NCBI GenBank assembly: GCA_902465215.1 | Contig: CABQMM010000128.1 | Location: 1 to 5,044 of the forward strand | Length of the DNA stretch: 5,044 bases | Source: an uncultured Bacillota bacterium | GTDB lineage: Bacteria > Bacillota > Clostridia > Peptostreptococcales > Anaerovoracaceae | Direction of reading: 5' to 3' | Shown here: positions 1-5,044 of the stretch, in pieces | Numbering within the stretch: position 1 is the stretch's first letter | Layout of the letters: every line of letters starts with the position of its first letter | Made by a program: the position numbers and the translations under genes | The notes under the pieces: generated by a model | The model's database searches: none | Told to the model about the DNA's origin: nothing | Seen by the model: the letters and a program-made list of their open reading frames with translations, nothing else

Positions 1-1
1 G

Positions 2-214
2 GAAGCGGGACTTGAAATCGTACCGTTTGACGCAGGCTTCTTTGCGTCGGTGCCGCACGAAAAGCCGGATGCCTTATCGGCAGAGCTTGAGAAAGAGGGA
101 ATCTTCGTAGTTCCTTTAGCAAAAGGAATTCGCATATCGGTTGCGTCGGTGTCGGAGGAAAAATGCAGATACCTTCCGGCAAGAATCAAGGCGGCAATCG
201 AAAGAATCAAATAA
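2..214 (+). CDS. PLP-dependent class I/II aminotransferase, C-terminal fragment
   Basis: This is the last 70 residues of a protein whose start lies upstream of the window; frame 2 is open from the first base to the TAA at 212-214. The fragment reads like the small C-terminal domain of a fold-type I aminotransferase of the aspartate/aromatic group. It has a 'PFDAGFF' segment (residues 8-14 of the fragment), then 'IFVVPLAKGIRIS' (34-46), where the Arg in GIR (R44) matches the conserved arginine that holds the substrate alpha-carboxylate in this family. A terminal helix ends in a basic tail. The family transfers amino groups between amino acids and 2-oxoacids in the cytosol. Substrate specificity cannot be judged from this part. 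A strong terminator follows 17 nt after the stop, so the gene ends its transcription unit. Family call fairly sure; exact enzyme unknown. Confidence 0.8.
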   Translation, partial: EAGLEIVPFDAGFFASVPHEKPDALSAELEKEGIFVVPLAKGIRISVASVSEEKCRYLPARIKAAIERIK

Positions 215-231
215 ACAAAATCATAGAAAAC

Positions 232-278
232 AAAAATTCCGAAGGGCAGTCAAACGCTTTTCGGGATTTTTATATTTT
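232..278 (+). terminator. Rho-independent terminator after the aminotransferase gene
   Basis: Bases 232-247 pair with 256-271 along all 16 positions (three G-U pairs, the rest Watson-Crick) around an 8-nt loop (248-255). The 5' arm starts with an A run, and the 3' arm ends in a T run that continues as TATATTTT to 278. This is a textbook intrinsic terminator, and the A/T symmetry may let it work in both directions. Confidence 0.88.
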
Positions 279-313
279 ACACAAAATTACTTGAAAAAAA
301 TCCTTGTAATATA

Positions 314-342
314 TTGACATAATTAAAATGATATGGTAACAT
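314..342 (+). promoter_or_regulatory. Sigma-A-type promoter with extended -10
   Basis: A perfect -35 box TTGACA (314-319) is followed by a 17-nt spacer and a -10 box TAACAT (337-342, 4 of 6 to consensus). A TGn extension at 334-336 makes it an extended -10. Transcription should start near 349, giving a leader of about 30 nt before the ATG at 381. The leader is AT-rich and ends in an ideal ribosome binding site, AAAGGAGG (367-374), 6 nt from the ATG. This predicts strong, housekeeping-type expression of the PC4-like gene. Confidence 0.8.
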
Positions 343-380
343 AATGTCGAAAATTAAAATAATTACAAAGGAGGTATAAC

Positions 381-803
381 ATGCCAAGATATGCGAGAGA
401 AAGAGATGATGACTTTAGGTATGAAATCGTAGACAGACTGGGAGTTGTCGGCAAGTATCAGACCGGATGGTCGAAAGAAATCAACATGGTATCATGGCAC
501 GGAGCGAGTCCGAAGCTGGACATCAGGGATTGGGATCCGAACCATGAGCGTATGAGCAGAGGGGTTACGATGCACAAGGATGAAGTTCTGGAGACAATCC
601 GAATCTTACTTAAGTTTTATGGGAATGATTTAAGAAGGAGCGGGGAAGAACAGGCGCATCATCCGGAAACCTATGAAGCTCCGGCAGGAAGTCACATTCC
701 AATTCGCGAAACGGCAAATACTGCCGAAGAATGCGCCGGAAGCTATTCGGAAACAGCAAGCATGATGGGAGAGCCGGAAGCGGCAGCAGAAGGGCTTTTC
801 TGA
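381..803 (+). CDS. PC4/YdbC-family single-stranded-DNA-binding protein
   Basis: A 140-residue cytosolic protein. Residues about 12-81 match the bacterial PC4-like (YdbC) fold: a run of beta strands with the landmarks 'EIVDRLGVV' (15-23), 'GWSKEINMVSWHG' (29-41), 'KLDIRDWDP' (45-53) and 'MSRGVTMHKDE' (58-68), then an amphipathic helix 'VLETIRILLKFY' (69-80). The Lactococcus lactis member YdbC is known to bind single-stranded DNA as a dimer, and this protein keeps the aromatic and basic positions expected for that. Known bacterial relatives are mostly only about 70-80 residues, so residues about 85-140 are an extension rich in E, A, S, P and T, probably disordered, ending in EAAAEGLF. The start is supported by an optimal ribosome binding site 6 nt upstream and a good promoter. 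The gene stands alone between two terminators. The exact cellular role (replication, repair or transcription) is not established. Confidence 0.88.
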   Translation: MPRYARERDDDFRYEIVDRLGVVGKYQTGWSKEINMVSWHGASPKLDIRDWDPNHERMSRGVTMHKDEVLETIRILLKFYGNDLRRSGEEQAHHPETYEAPAGSHIPIRETANTAEECAGSYSETASMMGEPEAAAEGLF

Positions 804-834
804 TTCATCATAAAACTCCTTTCCAAGAGAAAAA

Positions 835-872
835 CAGAAATACCGCCCCGCGAAGTCGAGGCGGTATTTCTG
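835..872. terminator. Bidirectional terminator between convergent genes
   Basis: A perfect 13-bp inverted repeat (835-847 with 860-872) encloses a 12-nt loop. The GC-rich core ACCGCC/GGCGGT is flanked by A/T-rich outer pairs. Read on the minus strand, the stem is followed by CTGTTTTTCTC, a good U-tract, so it should end the DUF378 transcript. On the plus strand the T-rich part lies inside the 3' arm (TATTTCTG), which makes a somewhat weaker terminator for the PC4-like gene. Its position between two converging genes fits use by both. Confidence 0.8.
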
Positions 873-897
873 CTGCCGAAATTGTTTCGGACGGCAG
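873..897. other. Second small inverted repeat next to the terminator
   Basis: CTGCCG (873-878) can pair with CGGCAG (892-897). As a competing fold, CCGAAA (876-881) pairs with TTTCGG (885-890) over a 3-nt loop. The two stems share bases, so only one can form at a time, and neither has its own U-tract. It sits between the main terminator and the stop codon of the minus-strand gene, where it could add to termination or protect the mRNA 3' end. It may have no function. Confidence 0.4.
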
Positions 898-903
898 AAT
901 GGA

Positions 904-1101
904 TTAAGCGTGTCTGGTATTGTCTTTGAATAAAAAAGAAATTCCGTATAAGGACGCAAGACCCACGACCGCATATATAATGCGAGAGATAACCTCGAGC
1001 TTGATGCCGAAAATGCTTGACACAAGGTTATAGTTAAAGAATCCTACCAGACCCCAGTTGATTCCGCCAATTATCATCAGAATGAGAATTAGTTTTTTCA
1101 A
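904..1101 (-). CDS. Small DUF378-family (YuzA-like) membrane protein
   Basis: A 65-residue protein with two hydrophobic segments: about residues 3-22 ('LILILMIIGGINWGLVGFF', with the family hallmark GxINWGLVG) and about 36-56 ('EVISRIIYAVVGLASLYGISF', with the typical R-I-I-Y-x-x-V-G-L-A core). It ends in a short polar tail. This matches DUF378 proteins such as Bacillus YuzA, predicted two-helix inner-membrane proteins of unknown function. I place the start at the TTG at 1101-1099 rather than at the in-frame ATG at 1122. AAAGGAG (1116-1110 on the minus strand) lies 8 nt before the TTG, while the ATG would put that ribosome binding site inside the coding region; the shorter form also gives the usual family N-terminus MKK. 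The gene converges with the PC4-like gene and diverges from the nucleoside-kinase cluster. Confidence 0.83.
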   Translation of the reverse strand: MKKLILILMIIGGINWGLVGFFNYNLVSSIFGIKLEVISRIIYAVVGLASLYGISFLFKDNTRHA

Positions 1102-1109
1102 AGTAATCA

Positions 1110-1116
1110 CTCCTTT
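1110..1116 (-). promoter_or_regulatory. Ribosome binding site that decides the TTG start of the DUF378 gene
   Basis: On the minus strand this reads AAAGGAG, with 8 nt to the TTG at 1101-1099. The only upstream in-frame ATG (1122) lies 5' of this site and has no purine-rich site of its own at the right distance. Confidence 0.75.
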
Positions 1117-1160
1117 CGCCATCTATTTTGCCCTAAAAAGCTTTTTTTATTATTTCTTTA

Positions 1161-1169
1161 TGGTATAAT
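1161..1169 (+). promoter_or_regulatory. Extended -10 promoter of the nucleoside-kinase/psuKG cluster
   Basis: A perfect TATAAT (1164-1169) is preceded by TGG (1161-1163), forming the TGnTATAAT extended -10 common in Gram-positive promoters. The region where a -35 box should be (about 1140-1146) is only a T-rich run and does not resemble TTGACA. The promoter would therefore rely on the extended -10, or on an activator. Transcription should start near 1176, leaving a leader of about 65 nt before the ATG at 1242. Confidence 0.72.
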
Positions 1170-1217
1170 GATTCTATCGATCGTCCTTACGGCGTTGCCG
1201 CAAGGAAAGAATCATTG
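1166..1217. repeat. Interrupted inverted repeat overlapping the -10 box
   Basis: An outer perfect 9-bp inverted repeat (AATGATTCT 1167-1175 with AGAATCATT 1208-1216, plus a T-G pair outside) encloses a second stem. In that stem CCTT (1185-1188) pairs with AAGG (1202-1205) and CGGC (1190-1193) with GCCG (1197-1200), with one A-C mismatch and a GTT loop. Palindromic ATCGAT/CGATCG (1176-1183) lies between the two left arms. The inner hairpin would be in the leader RNA. The left outer arm overlaps the -10 box and lies upstream of the predicted transcript start, so the outer repeat would act as DNA, possibly as an operator. No known repressor site is recognised. Confidence 0.55.
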
Positions 1218-1231
1218 AATCACAGCAAAAC

Positions 1232-1237
1232 AGGGGG
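1232..1237 (+). promoter_or_regulatory. Ribosome binding site deciding the ATG start at 1242
   Basis: AGGGGG followed by AACT and then ATG. The spacing is short but workable. It supports the 554-residue form over a nine-residue-longer form from a TTG at 1215. Confidence 0.65.
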
Positions 1238-1241
1238 AACT

Positions 1242-2906
1242 ATGAAAATTCAACTAAAAAAAGAGCTTAGAGGAGAATTTCAGGAAGTTACGATAGAAAA
1301 AGGAACCTCGATTGAGGAACTTTATAAAACGATGGAAAATGAGCTGCCATATACAGTTTTGGCGGCGAAGGTGAACAATAAACTGGTAACTTTAGCCTAT
1401 AAGATTCATCGGGACTGCCGCATCGAATTTTTGGATATGCGGACGCAGGTGGCAAATCTGATCTATCAGAACAGCTTGTCGTTGATTTATCTGAAGGCGG
1501 TTTACGATGTGCTCGGCGATTTTGAGGTGGACATTGAAAACTCGTTGAATAAAGGGCTTTATACCGAAATTAAATCTGATGTGCCGGTTACGGCGGCACA
1601 GGTTCGGGAAATTGAAAAGCGAATGCAAGAAATTGTTGCGGAAAACCTTCCGCTTGAAAGAATAAAGCTGACGAAGGAAGAAGCGGAGAACTTTTTTATC
1701 CAAAGCGGACGCGGAGGGAAAATTGCTCTTTTGGAAGAAAATCCGTATATGAAGAGGATTCCGTTTTATTCTTTGGACGGTTATATGGACTTCTTTTACG
1801 GACTTATGGCTCCGTCAACGGAGTATATAAAATATTTTCAGCTTATGAAATACAGACGCGGGGTTTTGCTGCGCTTCCCACATCCGTCAAATCCGAACGT
1901 GATTCCGGAATATGTGGACGAAAAAGCTTTGTATAAGACCTTCGGCGAGGAAAAACGTTGGGGCAAGCTGATGGAAATCAATTATGTTTCCGATTTGAAC
2001 CGCAGAATTGATGAGGGCAAGATTAAGGAACTAATTCAGATTTCAGAGGCACTACATGAGAGCAAAATCGTAGAAATTGCAGAGACGATTACAAAGCAAA
2101 AGAAAAGAATTATTTTGATTGCAGGCCCGTCATCGTCGGGGAAAACGACCTTTGCGCAGAGACTTTGCATTCAGCTTCGTGTGCACGGACTGAAACCGCT
2201 GTATCTGGGGACCGACGATTATTTCATGGAGAGGGAGCAGACACCGCTTGATGAATACGGCGAAAAGGACTATGAAAATCTGAATGCGGTCGATATTGAT
2301 TTATTCAATGATAATATGAATGCTCTGCTCGCAGGCAAAGAAGTTGACCTGCCGGTCTTTAATTTCCTGACAGGACATAAAGAATTCGGAAAAAGGAAAA
2401 CTAAGATTAAGGGCAGTCAGCCGATTGTCATAGAAGGCATTCACGCTTTAAATGAGGCGCTGACACCAAAAATCGCAGAAGACGAGAAGTTTAAAATTTA
2501 CATAAGCCCGCTGATTCAGTTGAATATCGACAATCATAACCGCATTGTTACGACGGACCACAGAATGTTGCGTCGTATGGTGCGTGACTTCAAGTACAGG
2601 GGCTACAGTGCGCAAAATACAATCGACAGTTGGCCGAAGGTAAGAGCAGGTGAAGATAAAAATATTTTCCCGTTTTCAAATCAAGCGGATGTGGTATTTA
2701 ATTCCGTGCACCTATATGAAATTTCGGTTTTAAAAAAATATGCAAAACCGCTGCTTGAAGAAATTACGCGAGACGAGCCGGAGTATGCGGATGCGCACAG
2801 GCTGCTGAACTTTCTGCGCTTTTTCCGAACGGTTGATGATGACTCGGCAATCGCCAACAATTCGATTATCAGGGAGTTTATAGGCGGAAGCGTTTTTGTG
2901 GATTAA
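1242..2906 (+). CDS. Nucleoside (uridine-type) kinase fused to TGS and ThrRS-like domains
   Basis: A 554-residue cytosolic protein with three parts. Residues about 1-65 form a TGS domain. About 66-215 resemble the second (editing) domain of threonyl-tRNA synthetase, including 'LTKEEAENFF' and 'EYIKYFQLMKYRRGVLLRF'. About 285-510 form a uridine kinase/phosphoribulokinase-type P-loop NTPase: Walker A GPSSSGKTT (295-303, K301), the acidic GTDDYF (323-328), EGIHALN (398-404), and a 'RMLRRMVRDFKYRG' arginine-rich lid (441-454). This architecture is widespread in Firmicutes and Thermotogae and is annotated as uridine or nucleoside kinase; it should phosphorylate a nucleoside with ATP or GTP. By eye the ThrRS-like part has lost all four editing residues, so tRNA editing is unlikely. 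I chose the ATG at 1242, which has an AGGGGG site 4 nt upstream, over an in-frame TTG at 1215 that lies in the leader repeat and lacks a ribosome binding site. First gene of the psuK-psuG cluster. The true substrate is not shown by sequence. Confidence 0.88.
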   Translation: MKIQLKKELRGEFQEVTIEKGTSIEELYKTMENELPYTVLAAKVNNKLVTLAYKIHRDCRIEFLDMRTQVANLIYQNSLSLIYLKAVYDVLGDFEVDIENSLNKGLYTEIKSDVPVTAAQVREIEKRMQEIVAENLPLERIKLTKEEAENFFIQSGRGGKIALLEENPYMKRIPFYSLDGYMDFFYGLMAPSTEYIKYFQLMKYRRGVLLRFPHPSNPNVIPEYVDEKALYKTFGEEKRWGKLMEINYVSDLNRRIDEGKIKELIQISEALHESKIVEIAETITKQKKRIILIAGPSSSGKTTFAQRLCIQLRVHGLKPLYLGTDDYFMEREQTPLDEYGEKDYENLNAVDIDLFNDNMNALLAGKEVDLPVFNFLTGHKEFGKRKTKIKGSQPIVIEGIHALNEALTPKIAEDEKFKIYISPLIQLNIDNHNRIVTTDHRMLRRMVRDFKYRGYSAQNTIDSWPKVRAGEDKNIFPFSNQADVVFNSVHLYEISVLKKYAKPLLEEITRDEPEYADAHRLLNFLRFFRTVDDDSAIANNSIIREFIGGSVFVD

Positions 2907-2947
2907 TCGGCAGAGCGGGCGCATACAGAATTTATGGGAGAAAAAAC

Positions 2948-3871
2948 ATGTCAGATATAGTAATTATCGGGGGAATCAATATTGACATCGAAGGCTATCC
3001 ATATCGGGAACTGAAATATCAGGATTCCAATCCCGGGAAAATTTCAATCGCTTACGGCGGCGTTGGCAGGAACATTGCGGAAAATGCTGCAAGGATGGGG
3101 GCTGATGTCGCGATGGTTTCAGTAATCGGCAGCGATGAGCTCGGCAGAGGGGCGAAAGCGCACCTAAAGAGTTTAGGGGTGGATGTCTCGCTTGTGCGTG
3201 AAATCCCGAATACCGGCTCGGCGATTTACCTGTCGATTTTGAATGAGAAGCGGGATATGGAGCTTGGAATGTGCGATATGGAGATTATCGAGAATCTCAC
3301 ACCCGAGTTTTTAAGAGAAAATATTCGGATTTTTGAAGAGGCGAAAGCGGTTGCACTGGACGGCAATCTGGAAGAAAAAATGCTCGCAGGCGTGACGGAA
3401 ATGCTTGAAGGAAAACCGTTTTTCTTCGATCCGGTTTCCGCAAATAAAGCGGTGCGCGCGAAGAATCTAATCGGAAGATTTCACAGCATTAAGCCGAACC
3501 TGATTGAAGCAGAGGTTTTGTCGGGAATTGAAATCGCAAATGAGGACGATTTACGGCGCGTGGGAGACTGGTTCATCCGGCAGGGCGTAAAGAATGTATA
3601 CATTACGCTTAACAGCGAAGGCGTATATTTTAAGAATAAAGAAAAAGAGGGCTTTATAAGACCCGCAAAAAGTATTACAATAAAGAGTGCCACCGGCGCT
3701 GGAGATGCATTTTCTGCGATGATTCTGACCGGAATGGCACAAAACATGAAAATTGACAAAATCGCCCGCCTGGGCATGGCGGCATCACAGGTCGCGATGG
3801 AAAGCGAAAAGGCGGTAAACGATAAAATGAGTTTTGAGGAAATCAAGAGGAGGGTACAGGAAAATGTATAG
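2948..3871 (+). CDS. psuK: Pseudouridine kinase, PfkB family
   Basis: A 307-residue cytosolic sugar/nucleoside kinase of the ribokinase (PfkB) family, which would phosphorylate pseudouridine at the 5' position using ATP. The N-terminus 'IVIIGGINIDIEGYP' (4-18, with D13 at the usual sugar-contact position) and 'DSNPGKISIAYGGVGRNIAENAARMG' (26-51) closely resemble the YeiC/PsuK subgroup. The second-domain landmarks are 'FFFDPVSANKA' (158-168), the NxxE motif N184-E187, and the signature SATGAGDAF (247-255), with catalytic D253 and the anion-hole GAG. Length is normal for the family. A GGAG site (2937-2940) lies 7 nt before the ATG. The gene starts 41 nt after the upstream kinase with no terminator between, and its end overlaps psuG. 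The psuG neighbour strengthens the specificity call; on sequence alone another nucleoside or ribose kinase remains possible. Confidence 0.9.
   Translation: MSDIVIIGGINIDIEGYPYRELKYQDSNPGKISIAYGGVGRNIAENAARMGADVAMVSVIGSDELGRGAKAHLKSLGVDVSLVREIPNTGSAIYLSILNEKRDMELGMCDMEIIENLTPEFLRENIRIFEEAKAVALDGNLEEKMLAGVTEMLEGKPFFFDPVSANKAVRAKNLIGRFHSIKPNLIEAEVLSGIEIANEDDLRRVGDWFIRQGVKNVYITLNSEGVYFKNKEKEGFIRPAKSITIKSATGAGDAFSAMILTGMAQNMKIDKIARLGMAASQVAMESEKAVNDKMSFEEIKRRVQENV
3846..3854 (+). promoter_or_regulatory. Ribosome binding site of psuG, inside the end of psuK
   Basis: AGAGGAGGG lies 9 nt before the ATG at 3864 and is contained in the last codons of psuK. It decides the psuG start: an in-frame TTG at 3834 lies upstream of this site and has no site of its own. 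The arrangement fits translational coupling. Confidence 0.8.
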
Positions 3872-4769
3872 TAATTTTATTGATGTTAAACCGGAAGTTG
3901 CAAAGGCGCTGGAAGAAGGTACGCCTGTAGTGGCATTGGAGTCGACAATTATTGCGCACGGAATGCCTTATCCGAGAAATGTGGAAACTGCAATTGCAGT
4001 TGAAGATGTTATCAGAGCGGAAGGCGTAATGCCGGCTACCATTGCGATTATCAACGGAAGAATCAAAATCGGCCTCACGAAGGAAGAAATAGAGTATTTG
4101 GGAACTGCAGACAATGTGCTTAAAGTAAGCCGCAGAGATTTCCCGCTTGTGATTGCGAAAAAGATGAACGGTGCGACTACCGTTGCAGGAACGATGATTG
4201 CTGCGCATATGGCAGGTATTAAACTGTTTGTAACAGGCGGCATCGGCGGCGTCCACAGAGGCGCAGGCGAAAGTTTTGATATTTCTGCGGACCTTGAGGA
4301 ACTGAAAACGACCGAAGTAGCAGTTGTCTGCGCAGGCGTTAAGTCAATCTTAGACATCGGCGCAACTTTGGAGTATCTGGAAACGTCGGGAGTTCCGGTA
4401 ATTACCTATGGAACAGAAGAATTCCCTGCATTTTACAGCAGAAAGAGCGGATTTAAATCGGAATGCAGACTGGACGACCCGAAAGACATTGCTGACCTTA
4501 TCAATGCAAAGGCTGATTTGGGACTTCGCGGCGGCATGCTGATTGCTTGCCCGATTCCGCAGGAGGACGAGATTCCGTATGAAAAAATGGATGTTGTAAT
4601 CAAAGAAGCTTTAAAGGAATGTGAAGAACAAGGGGTGAAAGGCAAGAGGATTACGCCGTTCCTTTTGAGCAAGGTAAAGGATTTGACAGAAGGCAGCAGC
4701 CTTGAAGCAAATATTAAGCTGGTATTGAATAACGCTCATATCGGGGCAAAGATTGCAAGGGATATTTAA
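3864..4769 (+). CDS. psuG: Pseudouridine-5'-phosphate glycosidase
   Basis: A 301-residue cytosolic enzyme (E. coli PsuG is about 312). It breaks the C-C glycosidic bond of pseudouridine 5'-phosphate to give uracil and ribose 5-phosphate, the second step of pseudouridine breakdown after PsuK. The family blocks are all present: 'VVALESTIIAHGMPYPRN' (22-39) with the acid/base Glu at E26, 'NVLKVSRRDFP' (84-94) with K87, 'TGGIGGVHRGAGESFDISADLEEL' (124-147) with the metal-binding Asp at D143, and 'VVCAGVKSILD' (154-164) with K160. From memory these match E31, K93, D149 and K166 of the E. coli enzyme, where K166 forms the imine with ribose C1'. A 'SECRLD' block (199-204) and a C-terminal 'GSSLEANIKLVLNNAHIGAKIA' (277-298) also fit. 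All key residues look intact, so the enzyme should be active. The start overlaps psuK by 8 nt. Confidence 0.96.
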   Translation: MYSNFIDVKPEVAKALEEGTPVVALESTIIAHGMPYPRNVETAIAVEDVIRAEGVMPATIAIINGRIKIGLTKEEIEYLGTADNVLKVSRRDFPLVIAKKMNGATTVAGTMIAAHMAGIKLFVTGGIGGVHRGAGESFDISADLEELKTTEVAVVCAGVKSILDIGATLEYLETSGVPVITYGTEEFPAFYSRKSGFKSECRLDDPKDIADLINAKADLGLRGGMLIACPIPQEDEIPYEKMDVVIKEALKECEEQGVKGKRITPFLLSKVKDLTEGSSLEANIKLVLNNAHIGAKIARDI

Positions 4770-4814
4770 GAGAACTTTGAAAAGACAAAATAACGGATAT
4801 AAGGAGACAGGGGA

Positions 4815-5044
4815 ATGAAGAAGAGAAGTAAAGCCTTAACTGTGCTTTTGGCAGTTTGCCTGATTGCAGCAATGATGCCGACCTTGGCATTTGCTGAGGA
4901 GATTACTGCGGATGACATCGTAATTCTTTATACAGGGGATATGCACGGCGGCGTAAGCGACAATATTTCCTTGGCGGGTGTTTCTGCCTATGCGAAGGAA
5001 AAGCAGGAGAAGACTTCCTATGTGGAAATTGTGGATGCAGGTGA
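4815..5044 (+). CDS. Secreted 5'-nucleotidase/UshA-like metallophosphoesterase, N-terminal part
   Basis: The gene runs off the window; 76 complete codons are visible. Residues 1-27 form a Sec signal peptide: basic MKKRSK, a hydrophobic core 'ALTVLLAVCLIAAMMP', and a likely cut after A-F-A before EE. The mature start carries 'IVILYTGDMHGGV' (35-47), matching the first metal-binding block of the UshA/CpdB-type family (D42 and H44 in DxH), then 'ISLAGVSAYAKEK' and 'EIVDAG' (71-76). The next codon begins GA, consistent with the metal-ligand Asp of the usual DAGD, though its third base is outside the window. Family members cleave nucleotides or cyclic nucleotides outside the membrane. AAGGAG (4801-4806) lies 8 nt before the ATG. 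Only 45 nt separate it from psuG, with no terminator visible, so cotranscription is likely. Substrate and anchoring cannot be known from this part. Confidence 0.85.
   Translation, partial: MKKRSKALTVLLAVCLIAAMMPTLAFAEEITADDIVILYTGDMHGGVSDNISLAGVSAYAKEKQEKTSYVEIVDAG

Noticed and set aside
630..1025. 131-codon open frame on the minus strand
   Set aside because: It lies antisense to the PC4-like gene, runs through the bidirectional terminator and overlaps the DUF378 gene in another frame. Its product shows no family features.
1123..1200. Minus-strand promoter for the DUF378 gene
   Set aside because: AT-rich stretches such as TAATAA (1152-1147) are present, but no -35/-10 pair with sensible spacing stands out. 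A promoter must exist nearby, but I cannot place it.
1215..1241. Longer nucleoside-kinase start at TTG 1215
   Set aside because: The TTG falls in the right arm of the leader repeat, without a ribosome binding site, and the added residues do not belong to the TGS domain.
1176..1241. Riboswitch in the leader of the kinase cluster
   Set aside because: The leader is only about 65 nt and holds one small hairpin. I recognise no known aptamer motif and no terminator/antiterminator pair.
1392..1703. 103-codon open frame on the minus strand inside the nucleoside-kinase gene
   Set aside because: It is the shadow of a well-conserved coding region and has no recognisable domain.
3481..3846. Minus-strand open frames within psuK (also 3551-3742)
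   Set aside because: They are antisense to a clear PfkB kinase, overlap each other, and look like composition artefacts.
3834..3863. Longer psuG start at TTG 3834
   Set aside because: The good AGAGGAGGG site lies downstream of it and points to the ATG at 3864, which also gives the usual family N-terminus.
3843..4672. Three minus-strand open frames within psuG (3843-4256, 3968-4357, 4433-4672)
   Set aside because: psuG is strongly supported in the forward frame. These lack ribosome binding sites in context and any family resemblance.
4777..4802. Possible promoter before the nucleotidase gene (TTGAAA at 4777-4782)
   Set aside because: No acceptable -10 box lies 16-18 nt downstream; the AT-rich GATATAA is too close and overlaps the ribosome binding site.

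Overview
The window looks like an ordinary chromosomal stretch from an anaerobic Firmicute, most likely a member of the Clostridia. The signs are strong AGGAGG-type ribosome binding sites, extended -10 promoters, AT-rich intergenic DNA around mid-GC genes, a YdbC-type PC4 protein, a DUF378 protein and a TGS/uridine-kinase fusion. The assignment rests on family content only, not on any database search. I see no mobile element, CRISPR array, tRNA or rRNA.

Layout. Bases 2-214 are the 3' end of a PLP-dependent aminotransferase, closed by a strong intrinsic terminator (232-278). A sigma-A promoter (314-342) drives a single-gene unit, 381-803, encoding a PC4/YdbC-like single-stranded-DNA-binding protein with an unusual disordered tail. 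A symmetrical terminator (835-872) separates it from a convergent small membrane protein of the DUF378 family on the minus strand (904-1101, probably starting at TTG). The divergent intergenic region that follows (1102-1241) holds an extended -10 promoter overlapped by a long interrupted inverted repeat.

From 1242 to the window end, four plus-strand genes follow one another with no obvious terminator between them. They are a 554-residue nucleoside (uridine-type) kinase fused to an N-terminal TGS plus threonyl-tRNA-synthetase-like domain, a PfkB-family pseudouridine kinase (psuK), pseudouridine-5'-phosphate glycosidase (psuG, overlapping psuK by 8 nt), and the start of a secreted 5'-nucleotidase/UshA-like metallophosphoesterase.

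How they fit together (inference): PsuK phosphorylates pseudouridine and PsuG splits pseudouridine 5'-phosphate into uracil and ribose 5-phosphate. The upstream kinase could phosphorylate other nucleosides, and the exported nucleotidase could release nucleosides from extracellular nucleotides. Together this reads as a nucleoside/pseudouridine salvage cluster. The pathway itself is known; the less ordinary points are the kinase fused to a synthetase-like domain that has lost its editing residues, the inverted repeat at the cluster promoter, and the SSB-like tail of the PC4 protein.
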